A DNA stretch of 24,553 nt from JANXSF01 sp043755435 (GTDB lineage: Bacteria; Acidobacteriota; Terriglobia; Bryobacterales; Bryobacteraceae). A model generated the notes under the pieces. The model was not told where the DNA came from. It searched no databases and saw only the letters and a program-made list of their open reading frames with translations. The stretch's first letter is position 1, and each line of letters starts with the position of its first letter. The position numbers and the translations under genes are program-made. The DNA lies in NCBI GenBank assembly GCA_043755435.1, contig JAYUSZ010000294.1, positions 1-24,553 on the forward strand, written 5' to 3'. This document shows, piece by piece, positions 7,911 to 15,145 of the stretch.

Positions 7911-10900
7911 ATGAAGAACTTTCAAGTTCCGCCAAGTTTCAGCAATGCGCTGATCAGCGGACTGCTTGTACTAATGAGTGCTATCGCCAGCTTTGCTCAG
8001 ACCACCAGTGGTTCTGTTGCCGGCGGCGTAACTGACCAACAACAGGCGGCTGTCTCCGGTGCCACCGTTACAATAAAAGATGAAGCCAAAGGCGTTATTC
8101 TAACCGCCACTACTGATAAAGAAGGCCGATTCGTTTTCCCAACCCTTTCTCCTGGCAACTACGTACTGTCTATTGAGGCCAAAGGCTTCAAGAAAGCTGA
8201 ACGAACTGGTCTTGCACTGGTTGCTAACGACAAACTGGCATTAGGGAACATCACTGTTGAAGTCGGTGCTACAACGGATACAGTCACCATCACCGCAGAA
8301 GCCACGCTAGTGCAGTCTGAAAGCGCGGAACGCTCCCTTGCAATTCAAGGTGAAATCCTGCGCAGTATTGCTGTGAACGGTCGTGGTTTCACACCACTTG
8401 CCTCCATCGTACCTGGCATCATCTTCAACACCAACAACGGTTCTGGAGACGCTATTCAAAACATCTTCGCCAACGGACTCCGCGGCAGTGCCAACAACCT
8501 GACGCTTGACGGCGTTGCGATTGTGGACACGGGCAACAACGGAACACTGCTCAGCTTGAACCTGGATTCAGTTTCTGAATTCAAAGTGCTCACCTCAAAC
8601 TATCAGGCAGAATATGGCCGGTCTGCAGGTGCGCAGATTAGTGCTGTGACCCGCGGTGGTACCAAAGATTTTCACGGCTCCGTTTATGGTTTCCGCCGTC
8701 ATGACGGCATGAACGCCAATACCTGGATCAATAACCGTGATAGCGCCTATTCCGCTGTCAAAATTAACAAGCCTCGCCTTGACCAACGTGACCTTGGCTT
8801 CACCATTGGCGGACCAATCTATTTCCCTAAAGTATTCAATACCGACCGGCAGAAACTGTTTTTCTTCTACAGCCACGAAGACCAGAAGCGCTTTATCCCG
8901 CCAACAGGTCCAACCCGAGTTACAGTGCCTACTGCCTTGGAACGTGCTGGTGACTTCTCGAAGACAGTAGATAATTCCGGTAACCCCTTTCCCTACATCC
9001 GCGACTACACAACCGGCCAAGCTTGCAGCAACACGGTTTCGTTGGGTTGCTTTCAGGATGGCGGTGTTATTGGAAAGATTCCTCCCAGCAGGCTCTACAA
9101 CCTGGGTCTGAATATTCTGAACATTTATCCCCAGCCCAATGTTGCTGGAACAGCGGGTTATAACTACCAGACGGAACAGCCTTCCAGCCAACCTCAGATT
9201 CAAGATCTGGTTCGTATAGACTACAATCTCTCCAGTTCCTGGCGCGCCTCGGGCCGCTATGTCAAAGTTAAGAACGAGCAGGTTCTGCCGTATGGCTCCT
9301 TCGTGCTTGCCTCTAACATGCCGCAATACAACGCCACATTCCCAAACCCGCGCACCAGCTTCGCGATTACGGTAACCGGCTCCATCACTCCAACTATGGT
9401 TTTTGAAGCCACGATGGGCAGCAGTCACAATTCGATTGACATCAACCCAGGCAACCCGAAGTTCAACCGGGCAGGCCTTGGACTCAGCGGTTTACCGGTG
9501 GTGTTTCCCAATGCCGTGCAAATCGACTCTCCGCCCCAGTTCGTATTCGGCGGACGCATTGCCAATCCTCCAAACATTGGTTCCAGCAACTCGCCATTCT
9601 ACAATTTCAACACCACTCGTGATTGGTCGGCCAGCCTTTCCAAGGTTGCAGGATCGCACAACTTGAAGGTGGGGGCGTTTTGGCAGAATAGCTTCAAACC
9701 CCAAAGCAGCTTCGCTCCTAACAATGGGGTCTACAATTTCTCCGATAACACCGCCAATCCTCTGGATTCCGGATTCGGTTTCGCCAACGCCGCTTTGGGC
9801 ATCTACAATACTTTCCAGCAGGCTTCCGGTTATTACATCGGCAAGTACCGTTATAACAACGTTGAATTTTTCGCCCAGGATAACTTTAAAGTCTCCAGCC
9901 GTTTGACACTCGATTACGGCATCCGTTTCTACTGGATTCAACCCCAGTACGACGAAGACTTGCAGACAGCCAACTTCCTGCCAGGCCGATTTAACTCATC
10001 GGATGCATCGCGATTGTTCAGGCCAATTTGCATTAACAATGCGGCAACCTGCGCTAACGCCACACGGCGTGCGGTGGATCCCGCTTCACTGGTAACCGGG
10101 TTTGTACCAACAGCGGCCAATACTATCGATGGTGCTTACATCGGCCGTTTGGTCCCCAACAGCGGCAAACTGGCAAACGGTGTAGTGCAAGCCGGTGCTG
10201 GTATCGAACCAGGACTCTACAAAAATCGTGGCATTCAATTCGCTCCACGCTTTGGTTTCGCCTATGATTTGAAGGGCAACGGCAGCATCGTAATCCGCGG
10301 CGGCGGCGGTATTTTCTATGATCGTCCCCAAGGCAATGTGGTATTCGACTTGGTTCGCAACCCGCCGACCACTTTGGAACCCAGCTTTTCGTTCGGACAG
10401 ATCCAGACCATCAATCAGGGACAGCTTCTGCTTGCTCCTCCCGCCTTGGTAGCCTACGACCGGGCCGGCAATTCACCCACCTCTTATGCCTTTAACCTGG
10501 GCGTTCAGAAGCGTTTGCCATTTGAATCCGTCCTTGACGTCTCTTACGTTGGAACACTCGGCCAACATTTACTGCAACGCCGTAACATTAATGCCCCCAA
10601 CTACGGGGCGGCTTATCAGCCTGGCAACCAGGATCCCACTGTGGCTTTCAACGCCAACGGTGCCTCCGCGCTTCCAGTTGACTTCCTGCGCCCCTACCAG
10701 GGCTTTGGAAACATCTCTTACATTGAGCCCGCTTCCAGTTCCAATTACCATTCTCTTCAAATGTCTCTCAATCGCCGTTTCAAGAAGGGATTGCTGTTGG
10801 GCGTAACTCACACCTGGAGCAAGGCCATGGGTACCCAGGGTGCTGATCTTCCTGGCATCAACTCATTCGGCGCACCGCGGATTGACTTGAATCAACGCAA

Positions 10901-11525
10901 GGCCAATTACGCTCCGCAGGATTTTGACCGCCGCCACAATTTCAACATCAACTGGGTGTACGAACTGCCAAAGGTCACCAGCAACCGTGCCCTTGGCTAC
11001 ATCACCAACGGCTGGCAAATCTCTGGTATCTACCGCTACCAGACTGGCGCTCCTTACAACATCGGATTTAACATTCCCGGACTTTCAGGCTATGGGGTGA
11101 CAGGCACCCAGCAGATTGAAGGCGGCCGCATTGTAATTGTTGGCAATCCGGGTTCTGGTGCCTCCGACGATCCTTACCGGCAGTTCAATGTCTCGGCTTT
11201 CACACCACCAGGATTGGGCAGCAAAGGGCTTGAATCAGGACGCAACTTCCTTTATCGCGCTCCCATAAACGCTTTGGATGCAACTTTGTCTAAGTCGTTT
11301 ACATGGAAGGAAAGAATGAAGTTGGAACTTCGCTTAGATACCTTCAACGTTTTGAACCACACACAGTTTGATGGCATCAACACTACACTCAATGTAACCA
11401 GCCTGACGAACTTTACGCCTACAAATCTTGGTGCCGAAACAGCGGCACAAAGAGGTGGCTTCGGGGCAGTCACTTCAGTGCGGCCGCCACGCAACATGCA
11501 AATTTCAGCCAGATTCCAATTCTAA
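7911..11525 (+). CDS. Oar-like TonB-dependent outer-membrane receptor with carboxypeptidase-regulatory domain
   Basis: The product has 1,204 residues from the ATG at 7911, which follows AGAGGGGA and opens a signal peptide ending in ASFAQ (about residue 29). An upstream in-frame ATG at 7815 would add 32 residues lacking a signal and is unlikely. Domains: a CarboxypepD_reg-like beta-sandwich at about 32-120 (VSGATVTIKDEAKG, 'T-T-D-K-E-G-R-F-V-F-P-T-L-S-P-G-N-Y'); a plug domain at about 140-260 (NLTLDGVAI, 'QAEYGRSAGAQISAVTRGGT'); then a long beta-barrel. The chain ends in alternating residues and a terminal phenylalanine (MQISARFQF), as expected for BAM-inserted barrels. Such receptors are greatly expanded in Acidobacteriota and are thought to import glycans or other large nutrients; the ligand is unknown. 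A strong terminator follows. Confidence 0.93.
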   Translation: MKNFQVPPSFSNALISGLLVLMSAIASFAQTTSGSVAGGVTDQQQAAVSGATVTIKDEAKGVILTATTDKEGRFVFPTLSPGNYVLSIEAKGFKKAERTGLALVANDKLALGNITVEVGATTDTVTITAEATLVQSESAERSLAIQGEILRSIAVNGRGFTPLASIVPGIIFNTNNGSGDAIQNIFANGLRGSANNLTLDGVAIVDTGNNGTLLSLNLDSVSEFKVLTSNYQAEYGRSAGAQISAVTRGGTKDFHGSVYGFRRHDGMNANTWINNRDSAYSAVKINKPRLDQRDLGFTIGGPIYFPKVFNTDRQKLFFFYSHEDQKRFIPPTGPTRVTVPTALERAGDFSKTVDNSGNPFPYIRDYTTGQACSNTVSLGCFQDGGVIGKIPPSRLYNLGLNILNIYPQPNVAGTAGYNYQTEQPSSQPQIQDLVRIDYNLSSSWRASGRYVKVKNEQVLPYGSFVLASNMPQYNATFPNPRTSFAITVTGSITPTMVFEATMGSSHNSIDINPGNPKFNRAGLGLSGLPVVFPNAVQIDSPPQFVFGGRIANPPNIGSSNSPFYNFNTTRDWSASLSKVAGSHNLKVGAFWQNSFKPQSSFAPNNGVYNFSDNTANPLDSGFGFANAALGIYNTFQQASGYYIGKYRYNNVEFFAQDNFKVSSRLTLDYGIRFYWIQPQYDEDLQTANFLPGRFNSSDASRLFRPICINNAATCANATRRAVDPASLVTGFVPTAANTIDGAYIGRLVPNSGKLANGVVQAGAGIEPGLYKNRGIQFAPRFGFAYDLKGNGSIVIRGGGGIFYDRPQGNVVFDLVRNPPTTLEPSFSFGQIQTINQGQLLLAPPALVAYDRAGNSPTSYAFNLGVQKRLPFESVLDVSYVGTLGQHLLQRRNINAPNYGAAYQPGNQDPTVAFNANGASALPVDFLRPYQGFGNISYIEPASSSNYHSLQMSLNRRFKKGLLLGVTHTWSKAMGTQGADLPGINSFGAPRIDLNQRKANYAPQDFDRRHNFNINWVYELPKVTSNRALGYITNGWQISGIYRYQTGAPYNIGFNIPGLSGYGVTGTQQIEGGRIVIVGNPGSGASDDPYRQFNVSAFTPPGLGSKGLESGRNFLYRAPINALDATLSKSFTWKERMKLELRLDTFNVLNHTQFDGINTTLNVTSLTNFTPTNLGAETAAQRGGFGAVTSVRPPRNMQISARFQF

Positions 11526-11548
11526 GCTGATTTAGCTAAAACGAACCC

Positions 11549-11602
11549 AAGTGCTGCCCGTTGCCTCAAAGTGCTTTCTAAAAGGCGGCGGGCGGCATTT
11601 TT
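11549..11602 (+). terminator. Strong intrinsic terminator after the TonB receptor
   Basis: The arms GCTGCCCGTTGCC (11553-11565) and GGCGGCGGGCGGC (11584-11596) pair over 13 positions with a few G-U pairs. Flanking A/T pairs extend the stem, the loop is about 18 nt, and a run of five T follows at 11598-11602. It ends only 20 nt before the ATG of the next gene and just ahead of its AAGGAA site, so it separates or attenuates expression of the two genes. Confidence 0.75.
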
Positions 11603-11621
11603 GTTGTAAAAGGAATGTGAC

Positions 11622-12602
11622 ATGTTTACTAGAAGAGACTTTTCAAAAATAACGTTAGGCGCATTGCCGGCGATGAACGCCAGGGCTGCGGTTAACAGCA
11701 AGTTCAATGGAGTGCGTATCGGTGTGCAATCCTACAGCTTTCGCCAAATGCCGTTAGACGATGCTATCAAGGCTATGGTGGAATGCGATTTGCATGAATG
11801 CGAATTGTTCGCCTCGCATGCGGAACGCGCCGCCGGCGCTCCTGGTGGCGGCCCTGGCCCCGGTGGACCTCGCCCTCCCCAAGCAGCTGCTGGTGGACCT
11901 CCACCTTCCGGCCCAACTGGTAGTGAGCAGAAGAAAAAAGGTGGCGGATTCCGTCCTAATCCCGAGGCCCGTGAGAACATGCGCAAGTGGCGCTTGTCGG
12001 TTTCTATGGATGCTTTCAAAGACGTCCGCAAGAAATTCGATGCCGCTGGAATTATGCTGCATGCCTATAACTTGAGTTTCCGCGAAGATTTCACCGACGA
12101 AGAAATCGATCGTGGTTTTGAGATGGCCAAGGCGTTAGGCGTGAAGGTAATCACCGCATCATCCACCGTAAGCGCGGCCAAGAAGCTGGCTCCATTTGCC
12201 GATAAACACAAAATGATTGTGGCCATGCACAACCATTCCAATTTGAAGGACCCCAACGAATTCGCCAAGCCCGAAGCCTTTGCCGCCGTTATGGCCATGT
12301 CGAAGAACTTCCACGTGAACCTGGACATTGGCCACTTCACAGCAGCTGGTTTCGATCCGATCGCCTATATCAAACAGCATCACAAACGGATCACTAATCT
12401 GCACATTAAAGATCGCAAGAAGGATGACGGTCCCAATACCATTTGGGGTGAAGGCGATACCCAGATCAAAGCCGTACTGCAATTACTGAAGAAGGAAAAG
12501 TATCCGATTCCAGCTGATATTGAATATGAATATCAGGGTGCAAGCGACCCCACCACCGAAGTAAAGAAGTGTGTGGCTTTCATGAAGACTGCCCTCGCGT
12601 AA
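11622..12602 (+). CDS. Tat-exported sugar phosphate isomerase/epimerase-like TIM-barrel protein
   Basis: The 326-residue protein begins with TRRDFSKITLGALPA, a canonical twin-arginine signal, so it should be folded and then exported. The body matches the xylose isomerase-like TIM barrel: IGVQSYSFR (33-41) as first strand, MHAYNL-type strand near 145-151, MHNHSN (202-207), NLDIGH (233-238), HIKDR (261-265) and IEYEYQG (300-306). The histidine, aspartate and glutamate residues at strand ends are where the family binds a divalent metal. Substrates in this family are sugars, sugar phosphates or inositols; the actual one is unknown. Residues 71-110 are an unusual Gly/Pro-rich insertion that replaces part of the first barrel turns. 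AAGGAA precedes the ATG. It follows the TonB receptor, suggesting the two may handle the same imported glycan. Confidence 0.85.
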   Translation: MFTRRDFSKITLGALPAMNARAAVNSKFNGVRIGVQSYSFRQMPLDDAIKAMVECDLHECELFASHAERAAGAPGGGPGPGGPRPPQAAAGGPPPSGPTGSEQKKKGGGFRPNPEARENMRKWRLSVSMDAFKDVRKKFDAAGIMLHAYNLSFREDFTDEEIDRGFEMAKALGVKVITASSTVSAAKKLAPFADKHKMIVAMHNHSNLKDPNEFAKPEAFAAVMAMSKNFHVNLDIGHFTAAGFDPIAYIKQHHKRITNLHIKDRKKDDGPNTIWGEGDTQIKAVLQLLKKEKYPIPADIEYEYQGASDPTTEVKKCVAFMKTALA

Positions 12603-12632
12603 TTCAAGCCTGAAATCATTTTGCTGTGGAAT

Positions 12633-12653
12633 GCCCCGCTCATTTGGCGGGGC
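12633..12653. terminator. Hairpin between convergent isomerase and soxD genes
   Basis: GCCCCGC (12633-12639) and GCGGGGC (12647-12653) form a perfect 7-bp stem with a 7-nt loop. Only short T runs follow in either direction. It lies about 30 bp past the isomerase stop, and the soxD stop codon (12640-12642) is inside the loop, so it could serve as a two-way terminator. Confidence 0.55.
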
Positions 12654-13182
12654 GTTTCACGTCTGGCCTCGGATCCTTGATGAAACCATCTTTGTTTGGC
12701 ATTTCGACCTTCACCAACGATTTCGCGTTCAGCTCTTTGCCTTCATCGAACAGCTTATTCAGATACAAAACATAAGCCACAACCGCGTAGGTCTGGTCTG
12801 CAGTAAGGCTCCCTGGATCCTTGAAAGGCATAGCTCGATTGACGTAATCCCAAACTCCCGGAGCGTGTGGCCAATAGCTTCCCACTGTTCGTAGTTCCTT
12901 CGGCTGGCCCAAAGACCCAATGCCTCCAGCCAAGGCAGGGTCATCCGCCCCCTCCCCTTTTTGACCATGACACTTGGCGCAACGGCGCTCAAAAATCACT
13001 TTTCCCTCAAGGGCCGTTCCGCGCCCGGCCGGCAAACCATTCCCTTCGGGCGTGACGAACTTATCTCTCGCCGCAATATCTTTTCCCACCGCAATTCGAC
13101 CAATGTTCAGCTTACCCGCCGGCGTTTGCGCCGACAGATTGAAAATGACGAGCCCCATCAGTACGCTAAGTAGCTTCAACAT
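12640..13182 (-). CDS. soxD: SoxD-like single-haem cytochrome c, electron acceptor of SoxC
   Basis: The 180-residue protein starts at the ATG at 13182, preceded by GGGGAAGG. A longer frame upstream lies inside soxC and lacks a signal peptide. Residues 1-19 form a secretion signal (MLKLLSVLMGLVIFNLSAQ). The mature part follows the SoxD pattern: NIGRIAVGKDI, 'EGNGLPAGRGTALEG', haem-binding CAKCH (C68, C71, H72), the SoxD-typical TVGSYWPHAPGVWDYVNRAMP with the likely methionine ligand M118, and VEMPNKDGF near the end. Paracoccus-type SoxD has a second haem domain; this one stops after one. It takes electrons from the molybdenum protein SoxC in the periplasm. Its start overlaps the soxC end by 17 nt, so the two are co-translated. 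Confidence 0.88.
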   Translation of the reverse strand: MLKLLSVLMGLVIFNLSAQTPAGKLNIGRIAVGKDIAARDKFVTPEGNGLPAGRGTALEGKVIFERRCAKCHGQKGEGADDPALAGGIGSLGQPKELRTVGSYWPHAPGVWDYVNRAMPFKDPGSLTADQTYAVVAYVLYLNKLFDEGKELNAKSLVKVEMPNKDGFIKDPRPDVKRPAK

Positions 13183-14389
13183 GAGCAACCTTCCCCTCAG
13201 CATTGATCTGCCAGAATTTGATGCCATTGAAGTGATAGTGCGAATTTGCACCACGCACTGCCAGCAGCGCTTCCCGAGTCGGCTGCACATAACCACTCTC
13301 GTCAATGGCACGCGAGGCAATGTTGGCAGGCTCACCATCCCAACTCCAATCCAGTCGAAACCGGGTAAATGCCATAGGCAAGCGCGGCTCCTGCAATTTC
13401 GCCTTCCGCCAAGTCTTGCCTCCGTCGGTGGTGATCTCAACTGATTCAATGCGGCCTTTTCCCGTCCACGCTAATCCTGTGATCTCCTGATATCCTCGTT
13501 TATTTAGGCGCTGTCCTCCCGAAGGAGTAGTAATTACCGATTTCGCTTCCATATCAAATGTATATTGCCGAGCCTTTCCATCCGCCATCATGTCGGTATA
13601 CTTTGACGTCTCTTCGCGGCTGGCCAATGGCTCCTCGGTCACCTTCAGTTGACGAAGCCACTTCACACAAATGTTGCCCTCCCAACCCGGAACGATAAGG
13701 CGTAGTGGATAGCCCTGTTCAGGACGCAATGCTTCGCCATTTTGTCCATAAGCAACCAGAATGTCTTTCAATGCTTTTTCTATTGGAATGCTGCGATGCA
13801 TGCGGCAAGCATCCGCTCCTTCCGCAATAATCCATTTTGCATTTGGCTTTAGCCCGGCTTCTTGCAGTAGTGTCGACAGCTTCACTCCCGTCCATTCACT
13901 GCAACTGGCTAATCCGAATCCGGTCTGCACGTCCACCGCAACTTTGGCAGACCATTCTCGCCCACTGTTTCCGGAACATTCCACAAAGTTGATTTGTGAA
14001 GCAGATGGGAAACGGCGAAGATCCTCCAGCGTAAATGACAAAGGATCGGAAACAAGCCCGTGCAACAGTAATTCGTGAGTCGCCTCCACCAAGGGTGGAA
14101 TACCGGAATGGTGCCGTTCGAAATGTAAGGAGGATGGCGTGATAATCCCCATCGTTTGCGCCAATGGCGTGAGGCTGGAACTGGCTTCCAGATGCTTATT
14201 GGTTCCAGGAAGCCGGGCGATTTTCTGCTCCGTGGAGCGTTCACCATATTGGCCAACTGGTCGGCCTAGATTGTTCGGCCCATCCTCTTCCTCTGCCACT
14301 TTCGTCGCATCGGTCGAACAACCGGATAACAATCCACCAAGAGCCGCACTATATTTCAGCCAACGTCTTCTGCTTGATTCCGTATCCAT
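13166..14389 (-). CDS. soxC: SoxC-like sulfane/sulfite dehydrogenase, molybdenum subunit, predicted lipoprotein
   Basis: The 407-residue protein belongs to the sulfite oxidase family and has long stretches typical of SoxC: LTPLAQTMGIITPSSLHFER (73-92), NFVECSGNSGREW (134-146; C138 is the expected molybdenum thiolate ligand), CSEWTGVKLSTLLQEAG, 'AYGQNGEALRPEQGYPLRL', REETSKYTDMMADGKARQ and 'SRAIDESGYVQPTREALLAVRG'. The last part is the Mo-co dimerisation domain. In the Sox pathway SoxCD oxidises the sulfane sulfur of thiosulfate bound to SoxYZ; relatives oxidise sulfite. The N-terminus combines a Tat motif (RRRWLK, 7-12) with a lipobox (L-S-G-C, C24), so it is predicted to be anchored to the membrane. 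GAGGTG lies about 10 nt before the ATG. No soxXYZAB is in the window. Confidence 0.92.
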   Translation of the reverse strand: MDTESSRRRWLKYSAALGGLLSGCSTDATKVAEEEDGPNNLGRPVGQYGERSTEQKIARLPGTNKHLEASSSLTPLAQTMGIITPSSLHFERHHSGIPPLVEATHELLLHGLVSDPLSFTLEDLRRFPSASQINFVECSGNSGREWSAKVAVDVQTGFGLASCSEWTGVKLSTLLQEAGLKPNAKWIIAEGADACRMHRSIPIEKALKDILVAYGQNGEALRPEQGYPLRLIVPGWEGNICVKWLRQLKVTEEPLASREETSKYTDMMADGKARQYTFDMEAKSVITTPSGGQRLNKRGYQEITGLAWTGKGRIESVEITTDGGKTWRKAKLQEPRLPMAFTRFRLDWSWDGEPANIASRAIDESGYVQPTREALLAVRGANSHYHFNGIKFWQINAEGKVAHVEAT

Positions 14390-14397
14390 CCAGTTAG

Positions 14398-14441
14398 CAC
14401 CTCATTATTTTCCGTGAGACCATTTAATCTTAAATGAGGAT
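14398..14441. promoter_or_regulatory. Symmetric divergent intergenic region with nested dyads
   Basis: The 60-bp gap between soxC and the CBM9-like gene holds ATTTAA-TC-TTAAAT (14422-14435), a perfect dyad. It also has an outer pair CCTCATT (14400-14406) and AATGAGG (14433-14439). The outer arms contain the GAGG Shine-Dalgarno core of each divergent gene, so both mRNAs would start with the same ATGAGG element. The inner AT-rich dyad may be an operator or a shared promoter core; this is inference. Confidence 0.3.
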
Positions 14442-14449
14442 AACTGAAA

Positions 14450-15145
14450 ATGTATAGACTCTTTGTCGCCTTCCTAACCTGTAGTGCCTTGCAGGCCGAA
14501 AATCAAGGCCGGATTGATAGCATCTATTCTGGAAGACCGATTCCTCTTACCGCCAACCCTTCTGCAAGCCACTGGCGCAGCATCGTACCAACCATTGCAG
14601 ACAAGGATCATTTTGGCAAAACGGTGGAGGGGCATCGGACCGAAATCCGCTCACGCTGGACCAAGACCCATCTGTACATTTTATTCACATGTCCCTACGT
14701 AAACCTGAACTTGAAACCTGACCCCAACACGAAAGAAGAAACCAATAAGCTATGGCAATGGGATGTGGCCGAAGTTTTCATTGGCAGCGATTTTGAGAAA
14801 ATTTGGCAATACAAAGAAGTCCAGGTTTCGCCTCAAAGTGAGTGGGTGGATCTCGATATCAACCGCAAGAATCCTTTGCCCGAAGGGGGCTGGAGGTGGA
14901 ACTCCGGTTTCAAAGTGAAGGCACGGCTCGATCGTGATAAAAAGGTCTGGTATGGGGAAATGGAAATTCCTCTTGCCGCAATTGATTCACGCCCGATTGA
15001 CGATGGCAATGAATTGCGCGTCAATTTTTTCCGCATCCAAGGCGCGAATGAAAATAAGAAGTACATCGTTTGGCAGCAAACAGGAGTGCTGAACAATCAC
15101 GTCCCCGAAGCGTTTGGACGCATCCGGCTGGTAAAGAAAAAGTGA
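14450..15145 (+). CDS. Secreted carbohydrate-binding family 9-like protein
   Basis: The 231-residue protein opens with a short signal peptide (MYRLFVAFLTCSALQA). The remainder fits the CBM9-like beta-sandwich found at the ends of xylanases and in many standalone Acidobacteriota proteins: 'RTEIRSRWTKTHLYILFTC', 'WQWDVAEVFIG', YKEVQVSPQSEWVDLDI, 'WRWNSGFKVKARLDRDKKVWYGEMEIPLAAI' pattern, LRVNFFRIQG and 'VPEAFGRIRL'. The family binds reducing ends of sugars in enzymes; in standalone members the ligand is not established. GAGGAT lies 8 nt before the ATG. Its stop overlaps the GTG start of the next phosphohexomutase as GTGA, so envelope sugar binding and sugar-phosphate conversion appear to be co-expressed. 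Confidence 0.85.
   Translation: MYRLFVAFLTCSALQAENQGRIDSIYSGRPIPLTANPSASHWRSIVPTIADKDHFGKTVEGHRTEIRSRWTKTHLYILFTCPYVNLNLKPDPNTKEETNKLWQWDVAEVFIGSDFEKIWQYKEVQVSPQSEWVDLDINRKNPLPEGGWRWNSGFKVKARLDRDKKVWYGEMEIPLAAIDSRPIDDGNELRVNFFRIQGANENKKYIVWQQTGVLNNHVPEAFGRIRLVKKK

Noticed and set aside
8595..9428. Minus-strand open frame of 277 codons inside the TonB receptor gene
   Set aside because: It lies fully antisense to a well-supported gene and the translation matches no fold or motif; it is a by-product of codon bias.
11732..12075. Several open frames on both strands across the Gly/Pro-rich part of the isomerase gene
   Set aside because: They come from the GC-rich insertion read in other frames; the main frame retains Tat signal and barrel motifs on both sides.
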